Assembly: GCA_947044405.1 (NCBI GenBank)
Contig: CAMRHE010000077.1
Coordinates: 3,162,001-3,226,000, forward strand
Reading direction: 5' to 3'
Origin: Leptodactylus fallax
Lineage: Eukaryota; Chordata; Amphibia; Anura; Leptodactylidae
Length of the DNA stretch: 64,000 nucleotides
Shown one piece after another: positions 1 to 12,280 of the stretch; position 1 is the stretch's first letter; every line of letters starts with the position of its first letter. The position numbers were made by a program, and so were the translations under genes. Below the pieces are notes generated by a model. The model was not told the DNA's origin. It did no database searches and worked only from the letters and a program-made list of their open reading frames with translations.

Positions 1-146
1 TGACCTGTCTTTGTCCGCCCCGGTGTACTAGTTTTACATAAACCTATGATCTCAAGTTAAAAAGTTTCAAATTACAATGGTCATTCAGGAATTAATAAAT
101 GTTCCTGCACATAGGCCCTCAGTTGTCCGTGTCTGCCCTTGGGTAG

Positions 147-188
<42 letters not shown>
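147..188. repeat. (GATA)n microsatellite
   Basis: About ten uninterrupted TAGA/GATA tetramers are read directly. The downstream flank (to about 300) shows nothing else recognisable. Confidence 0.95.
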
Positions 189-299
189 CTACATAGAAGG
201 GTTCTCCTGCATACCTTAAAGCCTGTTCTATTAGCCTGAGCCACTGTATAGCGTGACTGCTGAGGCTCATTCACAAGTCTCAGCAGTCTCTGACGTCAT

Positions 300-650
300 T
301 CATGATGTCTCTGTAACCAGAAGAGGCCGGAAGATTGGTGCCGGAGCCCAGGAGTGGCGAGTAACACTGTTTATTATGCTTAATCACCTCCCCTGGGCTT
401 CTACTCATTATATTCTGGGGTCTGAAGAGACCCCAGAGTATAATAATGGTTCATGGGTGGGCATTATAGTGTGTGGAGGGTCACTATGGAACATTATACT
501 GTGAGAAGTGGCTACTATAGGTCATTATAATGTGTGGAGGGATCACTATGGAACATTATACTGTATGGAGGCCACACTGGGACATTATACTTTATGGAGG
601 CCACTATGGGACATTATACCGTATGGGGGCCACTGTGGAACCATTATAGT
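300..650 (-). repeat. Diverged hAT-like element piece with hairpin and minisatellite
   Basis: This stretch matches the reverse complement of part of the element at 2199-3163. It has the same CACCTCCCCTGGG segment, the same hairpin (arms 408-423 and 428-443, one mismatch, loop GAAG) and the same GTTCATGGGTGG joint. A degenerate tandem array of about 30-33 bp (units like ACATTATACTGTATGGAGG) follows. I could not find clean terminal inverted repeats, so it is probably truncated. Confidence 0.7.
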
Positions 651-2190
651 GAATACAATGTGGGACATTATTCTTAAATAGGTTGTCCAGGAATTGGCTA
701 AAAATATTTTTTGCCTATTTTTCTCCTCTAAAACGTAGGTGCATATTTTCATCAGGTTTGTCTTATAAAGCAAAAAATATGGTAATTTGACTAAGAATAA
801 AGTAATATATAATTTACTTTAGAGCATAAGTTACTTTGGAAATCCTTAGGGCTGGGTCTCAGATTCACCTCTAGTCCCATTCGTCACTAGACAGTCCCTT
901 AGAAAAAGGAGTATGTTATGGAAATTAAGCAATAAAATAGCAGTTAGGGGCGCAGAATGGAGATGGACTTATGAACTTGTGATATGTCACAAAATTTTGC
1001 GCAGCTGTATAACAGAATTGTCCTTTCACATTTCAAGGGGTGAATTTCACAGTTACAATCTGCAGCATAAATTGATTTGCTGCAGCTTTAAAGTCCACTC
1101 TGCAGGTTCAGTTTCTCTGCAGATTTTTCTACAGCATGTGAATGAGATTTAGTCCACTTTATGATACTGTCATTTTGCTGCAGGTTGCTGCAGAATCTCC
1201 ATGTTACACACCTCTGGATATGCTAAAACTACTGTACATTTGCTGCACAGTGACCAATCAGAGCTCAGCTAAGAAGAAAGCTACACTTTCATCAACTGTG
1301 AGCTCATGCTGTGATGTCATAATGCCACAACACACATATTCCACACACACAGTGCACCCGCTGCATCGTGTCCTGTCAGCACAGAGATGCGCTCCCTTCA
1401 GCTGCAACTCCTGTGACCCATCTGCAGCATCCCAGTGGACACTGCTTATATTTTTTAATTTTATATTGTTGTGTTGGTGCCACTGTGTATATAGATACTG
1501 TTTTGTATTGTTTGATATGTTTCCCGTGTATTGTATTGTTTTGCAGCTTCCCTATAATGTTGTGTACCCCTTTTTAGGACCTTTCCACTTTGGCTTGGCA
1601 CCGCCCCTGATTTAGAGGACTTGGTATATCCGTGGCCATTCACTGATCTAGGCTAAGGGATGAGTCTCCAGTAACCATTAGGTTATTTGAGTAGTGTGCT
1701 AGTAGCCAAGAGGTCAGCACCTGCTGAGTGTGTCCACTCAGAGGAAGGATCCAACTTACCCAACAGTCCAGGTATAGCCCTGAGACAAGGAAGAGAAAGT
1801 GTACCAAATATTGGAGGAAGTTGATGTTGTAAAACCTACCAGCCAGGAGCCATTCATCTCCAGGTATCTGGGTTCCTGGGACTTCAGCTAATACAGCCCC
1901 ATAGACATAGTGGGAGAGGCAGAGACTATATAATCATTAGAGTGAGAAAAGGCACCAAATACCATCTTTACACTGAGCGTCCCTCATCCCAAGTCTGGTA
2001 CCAGCCACCACAGTGGAATTCCTAACTACTACTCCTATTGGGAAGCTGTATGTGTTATCAGTTACCTCCGTAAAGTTCATCTTGGTTCATCCATACTGCC
2101 TCCTGAGTCATTCCTGTGTTTTCCATCAGGGCCCTCCCGAACACCACCACATGGCTCAGGGTAAGAGAGGACCCCTCTTCAACTGGAAGT
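651..2190. other. Non-coding stretch, nothing recognised
   Basis: AT-rich sequence with short chance ORFs only. I see no exon-like reading frame, RNA gene or clear repeat ends. Confidence 0.5.
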
Positions 2191-2279
2191 GCCCCGAGCA
2201 GTGGCGTAACTAGGAATGGCTGGGCCCCAAGGCGAACATTTGACATGGGGCCACCCCCCAAGCCGCCGCCCCCAACCCC

Positions 2280-2700
2280 CCCCCCCCACACAAACCGCAT
2301 TCCTGCGCACACTATTATGCCCCATAGTGGCCCCTGCACACGGTATTATGTCCCATAGTGGCCCCTGCACACGCTATTATGCCCCATAGTGGCCCCTGGA
2401 CACGGTATTATGCAGCATAGTGGCCCCTGCACACAATATTATGCCCCATAGTGGCCCCTGCACACAGTAGTTTGCCCCATAGTGGCCCCAGGACACAGTA
2501 GTTTGCCCCATAGTGGCCCCTGGACACAGTATTATGCAGCATAGTGGCCCCTGCACACAATATTATGCCCCATAGTAGCCCCTGCACACAGTAGTTTGCC
2601 CCATAGTGGCCCCTGCACACAGTAGTTTGCCCCATAGTGGCCCCTGCACACAGTAGTTTGCCCCATAGTGGCCCCTGCACACAGTATTATGCCCCATAGT
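2280..2700. repeat. 31-bp minisatellite inside the hAT-like element
   Basis: Units contain CCCCATAGTGGCCCCTGCAC and repeat every 31 bp (for example 2581 and 2612). A variant unit with GCAGCATAG recurs exactly 124 bp apart (GGACAC at 2398 and 2522). This means a four-unit higher-order block has itself been duplicated. Confidence 0.9.
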
Positions 2701-2717
2701 GGACCACCCATGAACGA

Positions 2718-2759
2718 TTATTATACTCTGGGGTCTTTTCAGACCCCAGAGTATAATGA
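2718..2759. other. Hairpin 1 of the hAT-like element
   Basis: Perfect arms TTATACTCTGGGGTCT (2721-2736) and its complement (2741-2756) are separated by a 4-base loop. The same hairpin occurs at 408-443. Confidence 0.9.
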
Positions 2760-3009
2760 TCAGAGACCCAGGGGAGAATACAGACATAGAAAACACTGCA
2801 ACTTACCTCTTCCTCGCTCCGGTGCACTCCCGTGCGCTACTTCGGCCATCTTCAATGTCGGACCGGATCTCGCGCGATCCAGGCCGGCGTCGCGACGCAT
2901 AATGCGTGGCTGACGTCTGGGACGTCACCAAACAGGCCCGAAGCCTGCGGAGCGGCGGAGAGGTGAGTTACAGTGTTTTTTATGTTCGCTCACCTCCCCT
3001 GGGCCCCTG

Positions 3010-3053
3010 ATCGTTATACTCCGGGGTCTCAAAAGACCCCGGAGTATAACGAT
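3010..3053. other. Hairpin 2 of the hAT-like element
   Basis: Perfect 20-bp arms (3010-3029 and 3034-3053) with a CAAA loop. The arm is a GC-richer version of hairpin 1, so the two hairpins are related and bracket the CpG-rich core. Confidence 0.92.
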
Positions 3054-3425
3054 AGCAGTGATTGTGGGGTTCGCGGTAGCGACTGCCACAGGGCTCCGGG
3101 CCCCGTAATGTTCCGGGCCCTGTGGCAGTCGCTACCACTTCTACCCCGGTAGTTACGCCCCTGGCCCCGAGGGAAAACTATCACCTCTATCAGGTACATC
3201 GCGGGCCCCCCTCAAACAGAGTCTGGCATCAGAGAGGTTGGCAGGAGGATTTGGTCGAGTGTCTTAGGCCTAACCACGACATTTACAACTCCCATCCTCC
3301 GATTCCCTCCATTGGGTTGCTGAACATCAAAAATCCAGAATTCAGCTTTATGACTTTAGGTAAAGTATTTAAATAAAGTGCAGGTCTCACTGGTTACTAT
3401 GACAAGCATGGAATCATGGACATAG

Positions 3426-3683
3426 ATGCTGTGGAGTCTGCCTTGGATAGTCACTTAATAGGCATTCATGAAAGCTCTTTTGAATTGTTAGTACATTGAT
3501 GCTTGTGATGGCTGCCATGCACAATAACTTCAGAGACATTTGTGAAGGCTGTTTTGGACAGTCACAACATAGATGTTTCTGAAGTCAGTCTTGGACTGTC
3601 ACTACATATACATTTGTGAAAGCTGTCATGGACATTCATTACATAGACATTTGTGAAGGCTGTCTGGGACAGTCACTGTATAG
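3426..3683. repeat. 37-bp minisatellite, about seven units
   Basis: The last four units (3536, 3573, 3610, 3647) are exactly 37 bp apart and start ACATTTGTGAAGGCTG or close variants. Three more diverged units precede them from 3426. A gene function is unlikely. Confidence 0.85.
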
Positions 3684-3901
3684 ACTTGGGAAGGCTGTTC
3701 TACAAGACACTAAAGGGGTTACTTGGCATACACAGCAAGGAGTTATTTATCTCCAGAGACTGACCACTTTACACGTCTCTCACATAGCCATCAGCCACAA
3801 CTACCAACCTCTAGGGATACCTGATGTAAAGGAATATGATCCACTGAAGGTACAGTATGTGTCCAGTGTGGAGCTGCTGGCTTGGGATACCTCCTCATAC
3901 A

Positions 3902-4071
3902 CTGGGGTGTAGCTGTAGAGGGTGCAGAGGTAGGAGGCTACCGGGTCCTGGAACCTAAGGAAGCGCCAAAGGTTTCTACAGAATATAAAACTATCTTAAA
4001 TGGCACATGGTAGGTTGGGGCTACCTTACACATCTTGCATTTGGGCCCAAGAGCTTCATGTTATGTCTCTG
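3902..4071 (-). mobile_element. Old short hAT-like MITE, reverse copy
   Basis: Over its whole length it aligns by eye with the reverse complement of the element at 38730-38908, sharing GGTGCAGAGGTAG and GCATTTGGGCCCA-type blocks. The ends have decayed to CTGGGGTGTAGCT and TTATGTCTCTG. The flanking octamers CTCATACA and CTTATACT agree at 6 of 8 positions, consistent with an eroded target duplication. Confidence 0.75.
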
Positions 4072-5325
4072 CTTATACTCTTTTGCACACTTAGAAAGTC
4101 TTTTCCTTGAAAAGAGCCAGATATGATGTAAAAGTGACCAGTCACTTTAGTTTTGTAGTAACACCTTATTAAAGATTTTTGGTTATAAAAAGTAAGAAGT
4201 GTGAATGCTGTTTTCTCACTTAAGTTATTAAAAGGGATAAAATAGGAAATTATGAGAACCTACTAACAAAAGATAAGATCAGCTTACAGATTTCATGTCT
4301 TGTAAGGAGCCAATTAAGAGAGCCTACTAAGGCTCCATCGCAATGTCCACCTGAAATCTGCAGACAAAAAAATCCTGCACAGAGTCCTACATTATAGTCA
4401 ATGGAGTCCTCCGGTCTCCGAGTGTAACAGTTATTACAGTGGTCCGTCTGTCTGTTGTTCTGGTTCTCTGAAGGACCAGATCAGCGGATAGGCCAACACT
4501 AGTGTGAACCTAGCACAAGGGAGATGTACACAGCAATGTCATAATCTTTGACCATATCTGCCAGAATAGATGGAAATACCTGTGATCAGTGATCAACAAA
4601 GGGTGAAAGCACCTACAAGCGGAATGCAAGTAAGGCTAGTAGACGACAAGGACTCCAGTGACAATCAATCCCCTAGTCACCATGGCAACTAGATTTTGTC
4701 GTGCCCTGGCTTCATGGGGATCGCTGTTTCAGAAAGTTCTTCAAAACTGGCAAAAGTTACATAAATAAGTAGAAATGTATAATATGGTCAGAGGTCCACG
4801 GGTCTTTCATTGATTATGGTCTGGTACTTGGTGATGTACCAAGATTCCTACCTGGGATGGGACATATCCCATCTTCCCCATGTCCCTTTAAAACCAAGAA
4901 CAAGACAAATATTACTCTAATAAATATTATCTTATTTCCCGGCCTTCTATTTTTACACTGCTTAGTTTACCAGGAAATAAATTCAGTTCCCAATGGAAGT
5001 TGCCAACTGGATTATTACAATATGAGCCATATAATGACAGCTTTATTTGCTGTCACACAGCTCTCCCAGAAACAGCAGGTCCATTCCCTGTCTATGGGAT
5101 TGCTGGAGATGCCCAAGCACTGTACTTGGCTATCTCTGGCAGTCCCCTAGAGAATGAATAGACCAGTAACACACCTTTGCCACCTGGCATTCCATTCAGA
5201 TAGGGGAGAGGGAACTAGTTGGCCCCCCACCAATCAAATAGGTATCCCCTATACTTTGAAGATAACTTTTAAACTTGGTACAAACCATTACTGACTTAAA
5301 TTTACTGATTTAAGTCATAGATACA
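4072..5325. other. Non-coding stretch with small repeat remnants
   Basis: Around 4340-4512 a remnant ends in ACACTAGTGTGAACCTAG, resembling one end of the element at 25917-26147. Nothing else is recognised. Confidence 0.45.
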
Positions 5326-5334
5326 GTAGATAGA

Positions 5335-5365
<31 letters not shown>

Positions 5366-5372
5366 AATAGAC

Positions 5373-5405
<33 letters not shown>
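5326..5405. repeat. GATA/GACA compound microsatellite
   Basis: GATA tetramers flank a block of GACA tetramers (about 5348-5364) and resume to 5405. Confidence 0.95.
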
Positions 5406-6114
5406 TGGCTTGAGAAAGGTCTTGTCACTTAGAACTGAAATATTTCTGTGACATGGAATAAAGATTTCATAATTTATACCACCCATTTGCTGGCTTTCTT
5501 TGGGTTACAATTTTACTGCAACATTTTGGTACATTTAGACCAGACTCCTTTTAAAGTAAAGTCACGCCCCTTCCCTCGCAAAACCATACCCACCTGTGAA
5601 GCAACCCTGAAAAATCTTAAATTATTATTTGTCCTGCAACAGACCAGAAGAACGGAAAACCGGTCCATCTAATGGTGAACATGAATGGATACCAAGAGAC
5701 CCTATCGACTATAATGGTGTCCATTTTTTCCCCTGACATCGCCGGATGAAAAAGCCAGGCTCGCAGGACTTTTTTGTGTAGGATTTCTGAAGGATCTGCA
5801 CCAGACAGGCAACTAGTGCAGATATGAACTGCGGCAATAGATTTAACCTGATTTGCACAGTTGGATCTAAGCTATTAAGTTGCATGTCTGACAGCACAGT
5901 GTAAATAACATGTTGTCAGTACTGAAGTGCAATCCATATTTGCCAACTCTCTTGCAACTCTCCCTGGTGGCCCATATATTTATCTTATCTCTCTGCTCTC
6001 AGGTACTGCTGCAGATCACGTCCTCGGAGGTAAGTACAGAAACGGAGAGGTGAGGGTCTGGTCTTATATAAAGAGGTTACTTCTGGATCTGAGATGTCTA
6101 AACAAATAAGGTAT
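5406..6114. other. Non-coding stretch, nothing firm
   Basis: Contains a possible remnant of the 25917-26147 repeat family near 5640-5770 (ACTATAATGG, GCAGGAC-like words). No gene is seen. Confidence 0.4.
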
Positions 6115-6500
6115 GGTTTAGGGAGGGAGGGGAGTTTGGTCTGGGGTCTGTATTTTTCCTGTTTTTTAGGTGGTCTGGTGTAGGGGACTGTAGTTTTAGG
6201 GGTCTAATCTAGAAAATGTATGTTTTGGTTGGTCTGGAATCTGTATTTTTAGGCAGTCTAGTCTTGGGGCTGTATTTAGTTATGGGTCTTGTCTGAGGTG
6301 TGTATTTTATAGGTTGTCTGATCTGGGATCTGGATTTTTTCTGTCCGTATCCATTAAGAGGTCTGGACTGGGGTCAATATGTATTTAGGAGGTCTTTTCA
6401 TATATGCCTGATTCACAGTTCTCATTAAGGTTGGGGGTCTGGGAGAATCTACATTTATTCAAGGTCTGTATTTGCTTAGGGATCTGGACAGGGGTTGGTA
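6115..6500. repeat. Degenerate GGTCTG/TGTATTT minisatellite
   Basis: The words GGTCTGG and CTGTATTTTTAGG alternate irregularly about every 30-45 bp. The copies are too diverged to fix a period by eye. Confidence 0.65.
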
Positions 6501-6864
6501 TTTATTAAAAGGGTTTTCTCACCAAAGCAAGTTTTCCCCTATCCAAATGAGTGGGGTCCTACCCTAGTGGGGTCCCCACTGCTCTGAATGGAGTGGTGTT
6601 CTGTCAACTTTAAGTGGGAATGGTCAGGTTTCTATTTTAGTTTAAGGGCTCTGGGAGAATCTGCATTTATTTATGGATCTGAATTTGCTCAGGGAGCCTG
6701 GTGAGGGGCGCACTGGGGTGTGTGTGCTGGGGTGTTGTGAAGAAGGTCATTTTTTTGTGATTCTGATCTTAGAGGCATGTTGTATATGAATAAATGGTAC
6801 CTACAGCCAAAAAACTATACCCATTGGTCACTGATCCCTATGAAATGTTCCTGTTGTTCCTTAT

Positions 6865-6960
6865 GTATTTATTTCTCTTACTTGTATAGCGCCATCATAT
6901 TCCGCAGCACTTTACAGACATTGTGGTCACTGTCCCATATAGAGCTCACAATCTAAATTT
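6865..6960. repeat. LINE 3'-end-like dispersed repeat
   Basis: The words ATATTCCGCAGCACTTTACA and GAGCTCACAATCTAAATT recur in related form at 55510-55640. From memory this resembles the 3' end of L2/CR1-type LINEs common in amphibians and fish. The class is inferred. Confidence 0.55.
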
Positions 6961-8539
6961 CCCATCAGTATTTCTTTGGTTCCGTCTCAAAAGTTGACAA
7001 CTACTGTATGGGGTAGTCAGCAGACTCAAGAAAAAGATTTTTTAGTACAATCACTGAATTGTGGGTCACATTGTTACAGGGCTGTAGGTCGGGGCTACAT
7101 GATGATTTTGGCCACAACTCCTGTTATGTAACCAAAGATTGCCATATCATCCTGTGACTCCTTCACTAACGTGATTGGGCCTCAGCAGTCATGTGAGGAG
7201 CATCGATGTCATGACGATTTTATCATGTCTAAGTATCATGATGCTGCAACAGAGAAGAGACCACATAGTATAATAGTGGTTCAAGGATGGAAAACTCCAC
7301 AAAATTTTTGGACAATTTGCAACAAACCCAACTTGTTACGATGCAGTTCGCTCACCCAGTCCGCTGTGCCAGCGACTTCTAATCACGAAAAAAAAATCGA
7401 GCATTGGTCATTTTTTTTTCTACTCGAAATCACGGTTCCAGCCTCCTCAGGGTAGCTATAGAGCTCCATTTACTTACATTAGTAAGAGTCAGAGGGTGAC
7501 ATGGAGATTTTTGGTTTTGTAACGCAGGGTAGCTGTAGGATAAGATTTACTTCCTGGGACTTTCAGTTATTCCAGCTCACTAGTGTAAGTTCCCCCTGTG
7601 GACAAGACACTTTCCTTTCTCAGATGGACACTATGTCTACATCTCCCATAATGCCTTGCCATTTATTTCCCCACATATGACATCACTGCTGCACCTCTGA
7701 CGTCTAGCTTGTTCAGGCCCCGCCCACTTCCATCACTCGCTCACCAGGTCTCTGCACACTACCTAAGCTCCTCCCACTGCTGCTGACACAGGACTGACCT
7801 GTCTTCCGGCTACAGCCCTATAGCTTGACGTCCAGCGTCGTAAATTCATAAGTTCCCAGCAATTGTAAGGCAATATCGCCACCTTGTGTTCATACACTTT
7901 ATTACAGTCAATCCTTTAACCTCTTGACAAGGTATTCCCATCCACAAATTTTTGGCTACATCCGCAAGATATGCCATAAGTGCCTGACAGTCGAGGGTCC
8001 AGCCTCTGGGACCCGTATCCGTCTTGAGAATGAGGACACAGCGATGCATGAATTTGTACAAATAACACATATGGGCAGATTCACTTGCAACTTGATGTAA
8101 AAAAGTTGCAAATTGGTGATTTGTCACTTTTTAAACTAAAATAGTCACAAGTGTCGTTTTTACGACACCCTCACCACTTTTCTGAAGGTGGCAGGGCACC
8201 ACATTCACTATCATTTCCACCACTTTTGGTATAATACACTGGTCTGGATGAATCCACCCCATAATAACACCACAGTATTTTGCCACATTTTCATATTCAA
8301 GACAAAAACAAAATTTGACCATAAGGTTTTAGTCACACATTTCATGGTCAGTATTTTGAGTGAGTATTTTTAACCTTAAAACATGACGGTTTTCTAAACA
8401 CAGGTAAAAATGGACAAAATGTGATGGAAATATTTCTATTTTATCTCTCCTGCTTTTGACTTACTGATGTAAAATAAGGTAATTCTTGGTATTGCAGCCT
8501 TTGGCAGAAACCATTTGCAGCAGGTGTCTTGGGACACTA
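6961..8539. other. Non-coding stretch
   Basis: A short GC-richer patch at 7690-7830 contains GGCCCCGCCCAC and a CTGACGTCTAG site, but no exon with splice signals follows. It is more likely repeat-derived than a promoter. Confidence 0.4.
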
Positions 8540-8800
8540 CTGTGGGAGGGCCACTAAGAGCAAATTATACTGTGTGAGGGGCAATAAGAGGGCATTATAG
8601 TGTGTGGGGGCCACTAAGGAGTCATTCTACTGTGTGGGGCCACTGTAGGGACAATATACTGTATGAAGCTGTGAGGGCATTATACTATGTGAGGGCACAA
8701 AGGGAGAAATATACTGTGTAGGGGCACTTAAGGGCGTCGTGCTATGTGAGGGGAACTAAAGAGGCATCATCACTGTTACATAAAGAATACCATTATTATT
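8540..8800. repeat. About 31-bp minisatellite (ATTATACTGTGTGGGG type)
   Basis: Eight or so degenerate units like GGCATTATAGTGTGTGGGGG. The unit resembles those at 450-640 and in the hAT-like element (reverse strand), suggesting a shared origin. Confidence 0.8.
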
Positions 8801-9023
8801 GTGTGGAGACACAAAGGTGGCATAGGTAGGTTATGACACCTTGTCACTGGGCCCATCAATGTGAAATCTTTCATTCCCAGAAAGTGAAAAATCCACCCCA
8901 GCTAATGCATCAGACCTAAAAGAATCAACCGGTACCAAAAAAGTTCAGCCGGTACCATATCGATTCAAACACGTTTTGCTCCCTCGAGTGGCATTGTACT
9001 ATTTAGTTAAGACACATACTCAA

Positions 9024-9407
9024 AGGGGTTTTCCATTCCCAAATTCCTTTTTCATACTGATGGCCTATCCATAGCATACGTCATCAGTATGTGATCTGTC
9101 AGCGTCCAACACTCTGATCCTGCACAGATAAGCTGTTTTATCACTGCTCTTATTCTAGTGATAGAAGTGGTGCAGCAGCCTCATCCATGGCATAGCAGTG
9201 GTTCTGGGCAATTGCAGCACCTCTCCTATACCTCTCCTATTACTTGTACATGCTTTCTGTCCACTAGCAGATTCTGGCATGCAGAGGCTGCTACCAGGAC
9301 TGATCTGCGGAGGGTCCGAGTGCCAGAGCCCTTCAGATCCTATACTGATGGCCTGTCCTTTGGATAGGTCATCAGTATGAAAAATGAATTTGGGTCCAGA
9401 AACCCCT
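9024..9407. mobile_element. TTAA-type MITE (family A)
   Basis: Left end AGGGGTTTTCCATTCCC and right end (reverse complement) AGGGGTTTCTGGACCC. Both then continue into TTTTTCATACTGATG and CCTATCC. Flanks are TCAA (9020-9023) and TTAA (9408-9411). TTAA duplications are made by Kolobok and piggyBac transposases. There is no coding capacity. Confidence 0.8.
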
Positions 9408-9411
9408 TTAA

Positions 9412-10878
9412 CCTAACCGTAAACTGATCTGTCTGCTAACACTGAAACTACTGTATCAGTCCTATAGCTCTCTTATAATGTTAATGCAGAATCCAGCATT
9501 CCTTCTAGGACTGCACAGAGATGTATTTCTTGGCTGGAGGGCACTTTATAATCTTACCTTTGAGAAATCTTAGAGAATAAAAGAATTCCCTCATACGAGG
9601 CATTAGCAGAGCTTCACGTCCCTTCTAATGGCTGGAATATATGAAGCTGCACTCATTGCTTCACACCTGTGCCCAGACTTCCTTTGGGACATCTCCAACA
9701 CTGTTTAATGGTCTCTTCTTTTCGGGTTTCCCACCTGCCCTCACCATTTCCCTTTTATATGTCATTCTGACATAGGAGGTGAAGGTGAATGACCCTGACA
9801 GTCTGGCAATCTGTGAACAGGAACTGATCATAACCTTAAGGTATTATATTATATTGAGTTTTGATGCAGTAATATCACGAAGGTCAGGTAGCTACTGTAC
9901 CAAACTCTCAGCTTTGTGTCAGTTCAGTACAGTTGCATTTTGGCAGTTCACAAGCTCACTGCATCATAATGCACATGCAGTGAGTTCCATACACACGGCC
10001 AAAGTTGCTCTGGAAAATATGGCCGCCACATGGACTGTTTCATGGATGATAAGGCTGGGTATGTAGTACATTTCTGTCCTCATATTCATATTCACTGGAC
10101 ATATACATTAAATGGATATGTCTGACCATGGCCATATATTATTCTCTGTTACTCATAGGGTCTCACTGAACAATAAAAGTATAGTTATATATAAAAAGGA
10201 GTTGTGTGGGGAAAATTTTTCTGCAGCATCCATTAATATAGAAGCTGATCCCCCAGTGCATCAATATGGCATTTTTCACAGCACTGTGGGGGACTAGAAG
10301 TCTTTTATGTCCGCCTGCTCTGCTGACACTTGAACTCTTCTGCTGCTTGTAGTCGGAATATAGTGTGGTTGGTCTCAGGACAAGTTGGAGCGTCAGCTGA
10401 AACAAGAAGACTTCCAGTCTGCCGGCAGCACTGTGAAAACCTCAGCATCTATATTAATAAGCAGACCCACCTGCTGCAGTGAATACATATCCTACCCACA
10501 TAAGCCCTTTAAGATGTCTGCTTTTTTATTGGATAATGTTGTATAGAATACAGTAGTCTACTATTCACAATATATCAAATAATCCCCTCAGGACCAAGAC
10601 TATTTTGGCATTTAGGACTGCTGACACGTTTCACTTTTGTACTACAACATATAACTATATATTTTTTTCCTGCTGTGTAAGGGCTTATTTTTGTGAGAAG
10701 AATTCTGTTTTTCAGTGGCACTATTTTACTGTATATATAACATATGGATACACTTGTATTACTTTTTATTAACCCTTCTCACAGAGTTTGCTGTATTGTT
10801 TAGCTTGCCCTGTCTATCCTATAAGCAGACTGCATGGATACATATTTGAGTTTATATAACTGCTGCAATGGGAATTAA
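9412..10878. other. Non-coding stretch, nothing firm
   Basis: A possible old inverted-repeat element spans roughly 10170-10480 (CCCAGTGCATCAATATGGC and GCAGCAC... words), but the ends are unclear. No exons seen. Confidence 0.35.
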
Positions 10879-11423
10879 AGAGATTTTCATCTCCCTCTCT
10901 CACCACTTTGTCTGCTGTCTCTTCTTCTCACTTCCTATATTTTTAAATAAGCTGGTGGGCCAGCTTTGACTGTTTGATGGACACTATGAAGTAGATATAG
11001 ACATTTCCTTTACCATAAAAGATTATTTATTATGATCACAAGAAATCTATAATAATGCAGATCAAATATGCACAGTAAATGTATATTACATTACACAGGT
11101 ATAGAACGGAATTGCATTAAACTCAATGTCATCTTTGTGATATAGATTATCACACTGCCCTTTATCATCAAACTGTAATTAGCTGACCTGATTGCCTAGA
11201 CAAAAGAGCAGGAGATAAGAGCTCCAGGGAGTGAGTCATAGGTTTCATCCAACCTAAGATCAGATAACAGGCCTGATGTCTTGACAATGATATGTAAATA
11301 ATGGGAGGAATAATTTCACATAGCAGGCAAACAAAGCAGCAGCTAAAGCAATGTATTTAGGAAAACTCTTGAATTTACATAAGCTAGCTGTATAAATAGG
11401 ATCCTGGAGATGGGACTACCCCT
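10879..11423. mobile_element. TTAA-type element, family B copy 1
   Basis: TTAA at 10875-10878 and 11424-11427 flank 545 bp with ends AGAGATTTTCATCTCC and AGGGGTAGTCCCATCTCC. The interior is collinear with 14834-15385: TGTTTGATG, GCACAGTAAATGTATA and TCTTGAATTTACATAA occur in the same order. Non-autonomous; the left end is more diverged than in copy 2. Confidence 0.85.
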
Positions 11424-11427
11424 TTAA

Positions 11428-12219
11428 TGAAGCTTCTGTCCACATAGTATATCTTTAGGATAGTTCATCAATATCAGACCAGTTAGAGTCTGACTCCTAC
11501 CACAGCCGTTCAAGAGGAGAACATTGCACTAGAACTAGCACAGCTCAGTACACTGAGTAACTGCTGAGAAGAGTACTACAAGCTCTATACCATGCAAGTT
11601 AATGGCACTGAGTTTGTGTGAGAATCCCTCCTCACTTGTAGTCATGGTCTGTAGTGTAGTCACACTGGATGACACACTCTCTATCTTTGCAGCGAACCAT
11701 TCTTTACTGACACACATTTGCAAAATGTCTCTCTTGGTCAAGTGTCCTTTCTTGTATCAGTGGTTGTTACACTCAGTGGATGAATAAACATTATGCACAT
11801 AGTACCCAAGCAAAGTCTCATCAGAAATGTATCTTTAGGTTTAGTCCTCATGGATAAATCGTGCTAATGGCGGTCAGGAGGATCCACCAGAGGTAGCACT
11901 TGCAAGTGGTTAATCTGTGTTAATCTCTTTTTCTTGCTTGATCTGTGACATATCAGCTGTGCTTCAGAAGACACAGAGGGTAGTATGTAACACTACTAGA
12001 CCAAACCATTCTGTTGAAATGGCACCCAAGCACTCCTACTTATAGAGTAGACTCAGCATAAAGCCATAGCTATGCTGGGTCATACCACGCAGCATGCACA
12101 GTGAAGCTCACCTATGGTAATAAACAGCCATCACAGAGGTTCCACCTCTCCTAAACAGCTAAGGAGAGAAGATTCAATAAATGTCTAACTCCCACACAAG
12201 TACACAATATGCTGATAAG

Positions 12220-12221
<2 letters not shown>
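11428..12221. other. Non-coding stretch, nothing recognised
   Basis: AT-rich unique-looking sequence. Only chance ORFs. Confidence 0.45.

Positions 12222-12275
<54 letters not shown>
12222..12275. repeat. (AT)n microsatellite
   Basis: About 26 uninterrupted AT dinucleotides. Confidence 0.97.

Positions 12276-12280
<5 letters not shown>

Larger units (their letters stand above)
2199..3163. mobile_element. Non-autonomous hAT-like transposon, 965 bp
   Basis: The left end is CAGTGGCGTAACTA and the right end is TAGTTACGCCCCTG, so the termini form a 14-bp inverted repeat with one mismatch. The identical octamer GCCCCGAG flanks both ends (2191-2198 and 3164-3171). An 8-bp duplication with CAG...CTG ends is the signature of hAT transposons. 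No transposase is encoded. The interior holds a 31-bp minisatellite (2280-2700), two strong hairpins (2718-2759 and 3010-3053) and a GC- and CpG-rich core (2810-2990) with two GACGTC-type sites. It must have moved with transposase supplied elsewhere. The perfect target duplication suggests fairly recent insertion. Confidence 0.92.

Noticed and set aside
1142..1615. 157-codon ORF on the plus strand
   Set aside because: Low-complexity hydrophobic and Cys-rich text without a domain, and no splice or promoter context.
2280..2710. CRISPR-like array (regular repeats)
   Set aside because: Units are contiguous tandem repeats without unique spacers and lie in a eukaryotic transposon.
2058..2913. Several overlapping ORFs of 60-93 codons in the GC-rich hAT-like element
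   Set aside because: They are readings of the 31-bp minisatellite in different frames and strands, with no domain.
7690..7830. Possible second promoter (GC box and CRE-like site)
   Set aside because: The patch is short, CpG-poor compared with the 46.6-47.2 kb island, and no first exon follows.
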